DNA of 64,000 nucleotides from Chimaeribacter californicus (GTDB lineage Bacteria > Pseudomonadota > Gammaproteobacteria > Enterobacterales > Enterobacteriaceae): assembly GCF_002858675.1 (NCBI RefSeq), contig NZ_PJZF01000022.1:20918-84917 (forward strand). Direction: 5' to 3'. Shown here one piece after another: positions 58,503 through 64,000 of the stretch; the stretch's first letter is position 1; every line of letters begins with the position of its first letter. Made by a program: the position numbers and the translations under genes. The notes below the pieces were generated by a model. It did no database searches. It saw nothing but the letters and a program-made list of their open reading frames with translations, and was not told the origin of the DNA.

Positions 58503-59219
58503 TTATGCGCCGCGTTGTAACAGCATAGACTTGATATGCCCGATTGCCTTGGTCGGGTTCAGCCCTTTCGGACAAACGCTGACGCAGTTCATGATGCTGT
58601 GGCAACGGAACACGCTGAAGGCGTCGTCCAGGTCGTCCAGCCGCGCCTGGGTTTCGGTGTCGCGGCTGTCGATCAGGAAACGGTACGCCGCCAGCAGGCC
58701 GGCCGGGCCCACGAACTTGTCCGGGTTCCACCAGAACGACGGGCACGAGGTCGAGCAGCAGGCGCACAGGATGCACTCATAGAGGCCGTCCAGTTTTTCC
58801 CGCTCTTCCGGCATCTGAAGGTACTCACGCGCCGGCGGATTTTGCCCATCATTCAACAGGTAAGGCTTAATTCTCTCATACTGCTTATAGAATTGCCCCA
58901 TGTCCACGACCAGATCGCGGATCACCGGCAGGCCCGGCAACGGGCGGATGACAATTTTCTTGTTGCCGTTGCGCAGCGCGGAGATGGGCGTGATACAGGC
59001 CAGCCCGTTTTTGCCGTTCATGTTGAGTCCGTCAGAGCCGCAGACCCCCTCACGGCAGGAGCGGCGGAACGTCAGGGACGGGTCCTGCTCCTTGAGTTGG
59101 ATCAGCGCATCCAGCAGCATCATGTCGCGGCCCTCTTCAGCCTCGAGCACATACTCTTTCATGTGGGGCGCGGCATCGACGTCCGGGTTGTAGCGGTAAA
59201 TCGAAAATTCAAGTTTCAT
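58503..59219 (-). CDS. sdhB: Succinate dehydrogenase iron-sulfur subunit SdhB
   Basis: The electron-carrying subunit of complex II, 238 residues as in E. coli. Cluster ligands are visible: [2Fe-2S] CREGVCGSDGLNMNGKNGLAC near residue 55, then [4Fe-4S] and [3Fe-4S] ligands in CILCACCSTSCPSFWWNP near residue 149 and CHSIMNCVSVCPKGLNP near residue 206. The Trp residues at the quinone site (FWWNPDKFVGPA) are retained. It starts 28 bases after sdhA. Confidence 0.97.
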   Translation of the reverse strand: MKLEFSIYRYNPDVDAAPHMKEYVLEAEEGRDMMLLDALIQLKEQDPSLTFRRSCREGVCGSDGLNMNGKNGLACITPISALRNGNKKIVIRPLPGLPVIRDLVVDMGQFYKQYERIKPYLLNDGQNPPAREYLQMPEEREKLDGLYECILCACCSTSCPSFWWNPDKFVGPAGLLAAYRFLIDSRDTETQARLDDLDDAFSVFRCHSIMNCVSVCPKGLNPTKAIGHIKSMLLQRGA

Positions 59220-59247
59220 TTCTGGCTCCTGCGCAACATGCCGCTGA

Positions 59248-61014
59248 CTAGTAAGTACGCGCTTTCGGCGGGAAGGCCGGGCGCAGCGTCGGCTGCATGT
59301 TCACTTGACGACGGGTCATGCTTTCGGTTTGCGGTTCATACAGCGTATGGCACAACCAGTTCTCATCATCACGGTCCGGGAAGTCGAAGCGGCTGTGCGC
59401 GCCGCGGCTCTCGGTACGGAAGTTGGCGGACACGGCGGTGGAGAACGCAGTCTCCATCAGGTTATCCAGCTCCAGGCACTCAATGCGCTGGGTGTTGAAT
59501 TCGCTGGAGGTATCGTCGAGGCGCGCATTTTTCAGCCGCTCGCGGATGCCGCGCAACTCTTCCAGCCCTTTCGCCATCGCGTCACCTTCGCGGAACACCG
59601 AGAAGTTGTTCTGCATACAGGCCTGAAGCGCCTTGCGGATCTCTACCGGGTCTTCGCCGGAGCGGGTGCCGTTCCAGCGGTTGAGGCGCTCAAGGGAAGC
59701 CTCGATGTCAGAGTTGCTGGCGTCGCGCAGCGTGCCCTGCTCCATCAGCGACTCCTGTAAGTGCATCCCGGCCGCGCGGCCAAACACCACCAGGTCGAGC
59801 AGCGAGTTGCCGCCCAGGCGGTTGGCCCCGTGTACCGACACGCAGGCGATTTCGCCCACTGCGAACAGCCCCGGGATCACCTCATCCTCACCTTTGGCAT
59901 TCAGGCGCAGCGCCTGGCCGGTGACTTTGGTCGGGATGCCGCCCATCATGTAGTGGCAGGTCGGGATCACCGGAATCGGCTCTTTCACCGGGTCAACGTG
60001 GGCGAAGGTGCGGGAGAGCTCCAGGATGCCCGGCAGGCGGGATTCCAGCACATCTTTGCCGAGGTGGTCGAGCTTCAGCTTGGCGTGCGGGCCCCACGGG
60101 CCGTCACAGCCGCGGCCTTCGCGGATTTCGATCATGATGGAACGCGCCACCACGTCACGGCCGGCCAGATCTTTGGCATTCGGCGCGTAACGCTCCATAA
60201 AGCGTTCGCCATCTTTATTCAGCAGGTAACCGCCTTCGCCGCGGCACCCTTCAGTGACCAGCACCCCGGCCCCGGCGATGCCGGTCGGGTGGAACTGCCA
60301 CATTTCCATATCCTGCACCGGCACCCCGGCGCGCAGCGCCATGCCGACGCCGTCACCGGTATTGATGTGGGCGTTGGTGGTGGACTGGTAGATACGGCCC
60401 GCGCCGCCGGTGGCCAGCACCGTGGCTTTGGCCTTGAAGTAGACCACTTCACCGGTTTCGATGCAGATGGCGGTACAGCCCAGCACGTCGCCGTCCTGGT
60501 TTTTCACCAGATCCAGCGCATACCATTCGGAGAAAATGGTGGTACCGTTTTTCAGGTTCTGCTGGTACAGGGTGTGCAGCAGCGCATGGCCGGTACGGTC
60601 AGCGGCCGCGGCGGTACGCGCCGCCTGCTCACCGCCGAAATTCTTGGACTGGCCGCCGAACGGGCGCTGGTAGACGCGGCCGTCCTCCAGGCGCGAGAAC
60701 GGCAGGCCCATGTGCTCCAGCTCCAGGATCGCTTCCGGGCCGGTTTTGCACATATATTCAATGGCGTCCTGGTCCCCGATGTAGTCGGAGCCTTTTACCG
60801 TGTCGTACATGTGCCATTCCCAGTTGTCCTCATGGCTGTTGCCCAGCGCGACGGTGATGCCGCCCTGTGCAGAGACCGTATGGGAGCGGGTTGGGAAGAC
60901 TTTAGACACCAGGGCGCAGGAGAGGCCCATTTGCGAAATTTGCAGCGCGGCGCGCATACCGGCACCGCCGGCACCCACCACCACTGCATCAAAAGTTCTG
61001 ACTGGCAGATTCAT
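59248..61014 (-). CDS. sdhA: Succinate dehydrogenase flavoprotein subunit SdhA
   Basis: The succinate-oxidising subunit of complex II, 588 residues as in E. coli. It has the FAD-binding start [18 protein letters not shown], the covalent-flavin His in [13 protein letters not shown] near residue 45, the active-site [21 protein letters not shown] near residue 240, [13 protein letters not shown] with catalytic Arg near residue 285, and the substrate loop [10 protein letters not shown] near residue 354. It starts one base after the sdhD stop. Confidence 0.97.
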   Translation of the reverse strand: MNLPVRTFDAVVVGAGGAGMRAALQISQMGLSCALVSKVFPTRSHTVSAQGGITVALGNSHEDNWEWHMYDTVKGSDYIGDQDAIEYMCKTGPEAILELEHMGLPFSRLEDGRVYQRPFGGQSKNFGGEQAARTAAAADRTGHALLHTLYQQNLKNGTTIFSEWYALDLVKNQDGDVLGCTAICIETGEVVYFKAKATVLATGGAGRIYQSTTNAHINTGDGVGMALRAGVPVQDMEMWQFHPTGIAGAGVLVTEGCRGEGGYLLNKDGERFMERYAPNAKDLAGRDVVARSIMIEIREGRGCDGPWGPHAKLKLDHLGKDVLESRLPGILELSRTFAHVDPVKEPIPVIPTCHYMMGGIPTKVTGQALRLNAKGEDEVIPGLFAVGEIACVSVHGANRLGGNSLLDLVVFGRAAGMHLQESLMEQGTLRDASNSDIEASLERLNRWNGTRSGEDPVEIRKALQACMQNNFSVFREGDAMAKGLEELRGIRERLKNARLDDTSSEFNTQRIECLELDNLMETAFSTAVSANFRTESRGAHSRFDFPDRDDENWLCHTLYEPQTESMTRRQVNMQPTLRPAFPPKARTY

Positions 61015-61362
61015 TTACACTCCCCACACCACGATAGATCCATAAATTAAGTAAGCCAGCAGCGCCACGACGACGGCAAAATGCACCACCAGACGGTAGG
61101 CGAAGGGCTTCATATAGTCCGTTAATACCTGCCACATGCCGATCCAGGCGTGAACCAGGATCGAAAACAGCGCCAGCAGGGTGAATACTTTCGTGACCGG
61201 GGAGGCGAAGAAATCATGCCAGACGGCAAAGGTAATCGGGGGGGCGATGAGCACGAAGCCCACCAGATAGATGATATACAGGGTGATAATGATGGCCGAG
61301 GCACGCAGCAGAAGCCAGTCGTGCACGCCGTTGCGCCCTAATGCTGAGACATTGCTTACCAT
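61015..61362 (-). CDS. sdhD: Succinate dehydrogenase membrane anchor SdhD
   Basis: A 115-residue anchor with three helices. With SdhC it holds haem b and the ubiquinone site. It starts [36 protein letters not shown], and has the haem-ligand His region [20 protein letters not shown] near residue 71, with the quinone-site Tyr in the same segment. It overlaps sdhC by seven bases and touches sdhA. Confidence 0.96.
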   Translation of the reverse strand: MVSNVSALGRNGVHDWLLLRASAIIITLYIIYLVGFVLIAPPITFAVWHDFFASPVTKVFTLLALFSILVHAWIGMWQVLTDYMKPFAYRLVVHFAVVVALLAYLIYGSIVVWGV

Positions 61363-61733
61363 ACCAAAACTCCAGCCAGAATTGACAGCACGACGGTCAG
61401 CCCTATCGCCACGTAGGCTGAGCGGGTACCGGCGGCCAAACTCTCTTCAATCATGCCAAAATCCATTAACAAATGGCGGATGCCACCGCAAATGTGATAG
61501 GCAAGCGCAGTCAGAATTCCCCAAAATATGAATTTAACGAACCCGCTATTCATAATGGCCGCTGCATGCATAAACCCTTCCTCAGAGGAGAGGGAGATGC
61601 CCAGAAGCCAGAGGAGGATACCGACCGCAACGAAGGTAATTACGCCAGAGACTCGGTGTAAAATTGACGCTATCGCAGTTACAGGGAACCGGATCGTTTG
61701 CAGATCCAGGTTGACAGGTCTTTGTTTTTTCAC
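61356..61733 (-). CDS. sdhC: Succinate dehydrogenase cytochrome b556 subunit SdhC
   Basis: A 125-residue three-helix anchor protein. It starts at a GTG ([17 protein letters not shown]); a TAA lies two codons upstream in frame, so this GTG decides the start and the four-residue N-terminal extension of E. coli SdhC is absent. The quinone-site Ser and Arg lie in [13 protein letters not shown] near residue 23, and the haem-ligand His in [18 protein letters not shown] near residue 80. First gene of the sdhCDAB-sucABCD group, divergent from gltA. Confidence 0.95.
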   Translation of the reverse strand: MKKQRPVNLDLQTIRFPVTAIASILHRVSGVITFVAVGILLWLLGISLSSEEGFMHAAAIMNSGFVKFIFWGILTALAYHICGGIRHLLMDFGMIEESLAAGTRSAYVAIGLTVVLSILAGVLVW

Positions 61734-62499
61734 GGATTAGCCCACACAGCTCTTATTATTTTCCTTCCTCCGGCCTGAGTGGGATCAGACAGCGTTAAGA
61801 GCCTTGGCCCTTCACGTCACGCGCTCAAACATCAACATCCACTGTGCTTAAACGGCGCGGTCTTATTAACGCTGGGTGCTCCTACTTCAGGGTGTTCCGG
61901 AGACCTGGCCGCAGTATAGGTCGTTCACATTCTCATTACAATTGCCACACAAACCCTTTGGTCACATTTCCCCAAAACAGTGATCTAAGCCACAAATTTC
62001 ACAAAAGATACAAAATTAATTATCTAGTTTGACAATAGATCAACATTTCCATTACAAATAGGCATGCCCTCTCCCCTACGGCTTCAGGCTTCTCAGATCG
62101 GCACTTCCCTGGGAGCATAAGTTATGCAAAAGTGTACTTTGCAAAAAACGAGTGTACTTTGCGAAAAATCGTTCGTTATGTGAAAAACCTGTAGCGGCTG
62201 ACCTCTTAACCGGGGCCGGCCCTGTGTCGTAAAGCGATGCCGTAGGGTGATGAACCCGGTTACCCAAGATCTACTGAGTCGTTAACAACCCGGAACGCAG
62301 CTTGTCCGCCCTTTACTGGTCTGCAACAGAAGGCTGGCGCCCAGAGGGGGTTGCACCTCATACACTGCACGTCGTGAACGCTGTACCCTCCCTGCTTACA
62401 GCTGCTCATGCGTCCGTTGCGGCACGTGCCCGGCATCCGCCGGCAGTGACAGCCCGGTTGTGACAGATTTTAATAATAAGGCGCTAAGGAGACAGTAAA
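61734..62499. other. Divergent control region between sdhC and gltA
   Basis: 766 bases, with AT-rich cores at 61975-62060 and 62115-62180. It should hold the sdh and gltA promoters. TTGACA with a weak -10 18 bases later (TACAAA) lies at 62029-62058 on the plus strand and could give a long gltA leader. The 62131-62171 tandem repeat is listed separately. No gene was recognised. Confidence 0.5.
62131..62171. repeat. Two-copy 20-bp direct repeat in the gltA leader region
   Basis: AGTGTACTTTGCAAAAAACG at 62131-62150 is followed at once by AGTGTACTTTGCGAAAAATCG, 18 of 20 bases matching with one insertion. A further ATGCAAA precedes it. It could be a binding-site duplication or replication slippage. 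Confidence 0.75.
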
Positions 62500-63783
62500 A
62501 TGGCTGATAAGAAAGCGACACTGACCCTGGAAGGCAGTGACCCGATTGAACTGGATGTGCTGTCCGGCACGCTCGGTCAGGAGGAGATTGACATCCGCAA
62601 GCTGGGTTCCCAGGGGCTGTTCACCTTCGATCCCGGTTTCACCTCTACCGCATCCTGCGAATCCAAAATCACCTACATCGACGGCGATCAGGGTGTGTTG
62701 CTGCACCGCGGCTTCCCGATTGACCAGCTGGCGCAAGAGTCCAACTATCTGGAAGTGAGCTATATCCTGCTGTATGGCGAAGCGCCGACCAAAGCGCAGT
62801 TTGAGGAATTCCGTACCAACGTGACGCGCCATACCATGGTGCATGAGCAGATCACCCGCCTGTTCCACGGCTTCCGCCGTGACTCGCACCCGATGGCGGT
62901 GCTGTGCGGCGTGACCGGTGCGCTGGCCGCGTTCTACCACGACTCAATTGACGTGGAAAATGAGCGCCACCGTGAGATTGCGGCCTTCCGCCTGCTGTCG
63001 AAAATGCCGACCGTGGCCGCGATGTGCTACAAATACTCCATCGGCCAGCCGTTTGTATACCCGCGTAATGACCTCTCCTACGCCGGTAACTTCCTGCACA
63101 TGATGTTCGCTACCCCGTGCGAAGAGTACAAGGTGAACCCGGTGCTGGAACGCGCCATGGACCGCATCCTGATCCTGCATGCTGACCATGAGCAGAACGC
63201 TTCTACCTCTACCGTGCGTACCGCCGGCTCCAGCGGCGCGAACCCGTTTGCCTGTATCGCGGCGGGCATCGCCTCGCTATGGGGACCGGCCCACGGCGGC
63301 GCGAACGAAGCCTGCCTGAAGATGCTGGAAGAGATCAACACCGTGGACCACATCCCGGAATTCGTGCGCCGTGCGAAAGACAAAAATGACTCGTTCCGCC
63401 TGATGGGCTTCGGTCACCGCGTCTACAAAAACTACGACCCGCGTGCCACCGTGATGCGTGAAACCTGCCACGAAGTGCTCAACGAGCTGAACATGAAAGA
63501 CGACCTGCTGGAAGTCGCCATGGAGCTGGAGCACATCGCGCTGAACGACCCATACTTCATCGAGCGTAAACTCTACCCGAATGTCGATTTCTACTCCGGC
63601 ATCATCCTGAAAGCGATGAAAATCCCGTCGTCGATGTTTACCGTGATCTTCGCGATGGCGCGTACCGTCGGCTGGATTGCGCACTGGAATGAAATGCACC
63701 AGGACGGCATTAAAATTGCCCGTCCGCGCCAGCTCTACACCGGTTACGATCAGCGCGACTTCGCAAGCCAGCTGAAAAAATAA
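62500..63783 (+). CDS. gltA: Citrate synthase GltA (type II)
   Basis: GltA condenses oxaloacetate and acetyl-CoA at the entry of the citric acid cycle. The 427-residue protein equals E. coli GltA (the NADH-regulated hexameric type). Catalytic residues are His in [16 protein letters not shown] near residue 265, His in [15 protein letters not shown] near residue 306, and Asp in [13 protein letters not shown] near residue 363. It starts [21 protein letters not shown] at ATG 62500, behind AAGGAGA. It stands alone with its own terminator. Confidence 0.97.
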   Translation: MADKKATLTLEGSDPIELDVLSGTLGQEEIDIRKLGSQGLFTFDPGFTSTASCESKITYIDGDQGVLLHRGFPIDQLAQESNYLEVSYILLYGEAPTKAQFEEFRTNVTRHTMVHEQITRLFHGFRRDSHPMAVLCGVTGALAAFYHDSIDVENERHREIAAFRLLSKMPTVAAMCYKYSIGQPFVYPRNDLSYAGNFLHMMFATPCEEYKVNPVLERAMDRILILHADHEQNASTSTVRTAGSSGANPFACIAAGIASLWGPAHGGANEACLKMLEEINTVDHIPEFVRRAKDKNDSFRLMGFGHRVYKNYDPRATVMRETCHEVLNELNMKDDLLEVAMELEHIALNDPYFIERKLYPNVDFYSGIILKAMKIPSSMFTVIFAMARTVGWIAHWNEMHQDGIKIARPRQLYTGYDQRDFASQLKK

Positions 63784-63808
63784 CCGCAGGATCCGGCCCA
63801 CGACCCCA

Positions 63809-63838
63809 ACCGGGATGCCCACGCATCCCGGTTTTTTT
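63809..63838 (+). terminator. Terminator after gltA
   Basis: CCGGGATGC, loop CCAC, GCATCCCGG then eight T. It lies 26 bases past the stop. Confidence 0.92.
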
Positions 63839-64000
63839 TGCCTCGCCCACAGCGTCATTCTATTATTTCCAGGCCGATTTACCCCCTGCATTATATTTAT
63901 TGTGAATATATTTTATTTATTCACGAAATCCATATTTCCCTTAATCATTTCGTATTCAATGCGTAAGCCTGACGTATTTTAAGAAAATAAGAAAATTGTT
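63839..64000. other. AT-rich end of the window
   Basis: Bases 63870-64000 are strongly AT-rich with no gene. This may be the promoter region of a gene outside the window. Confidence 0.4.

Overview
The window is chromosomal DNA of a GC-rich member of the Enterobacterales. Nearly every gene is a close homologue of an Escherichia coli K-12 gene, and the order follows the E. coli moa-bio-mod-gal-tol-cyd-suc-sdh-gltA neighbourhood, read in reverse at the right end. Several differences argue against E. coli or Salmonella themselves: galE is missing from the gal operon, ybgE is missing between cydX and ybgC, and there are insertions (an orphan UrtE-like ATPase, curA plus a DJ-1 gene, a secreted PI-PLC). 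I infer a Serratia-, Yersinia- or Erwinia-like family but cannot fix the genus from the sequence alone. I see no insertion sequence, prophage, CRISPR array or plasmid gene.

Layout. 1-10.8 kb: 3' end of adhP, a secreted YD-like hypothetical gene, dusC, rhlE, mdtG, ybhL, the moaABCDE operon behind a Moco riboswitch and a ModE-type operator, ybhK, and a VF530-family gene. 10.8-19.9 kb: uvrB with a LexA box, a 1.3-kb gene-poor stretch carrying an inverted DnaA-box pair, the orphan UrtE-like gene, and bioBFCD divergent from bioA across a BirA-type operator. 20-30 kb: curA, a DJ-1/PfpI gene, ybhB, pgl, ybhA, modABC, acrZ, modE, modF. 30-39 kb: galTKM under an E. coli-like gal promoter but without galE, psiF, gpmA with a Fur box, aroG with a TyrR box, ybgS, zitB, nadA with a NadR box. 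39.2-40.6 kb: a tRNA-Lys(UUU) cluster. 40.7-49.5 kb: tolQRAB-pal-cpoB behind ybgC, then cydABX. 50-64 kb: a secreted PI-PLC/lectin protein, then sucABCD, sdhCDAB and gltA.

How it works together. The left half is built around molybdenum: modABC imports molybdate, ModE senses it, moaABCDE makes molybdopterin, and the Moco riboswitch closes the loop. The right half is the aerobic and microaerobic energy core (citrate synthase, succinate dehydrogenase, 2-oxoglutarate dehydrogenase, succinyl-CoA synthetase, cytochrome bd) plus the Tol-Pal envelope system.

The most unusual structure is in the tRNA-Lys cluster. Four tRNA genes are intact. Three further copies carry the same 64-bp, hairpin-rich insert at the same point of the T-loop, a fourth is truncated inside the insert, and two of the disrupted copies lie in a 200-bp tandem duplication. 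This looks like a small repeated element targeted to, or spread together with, the tRNA T-loop.
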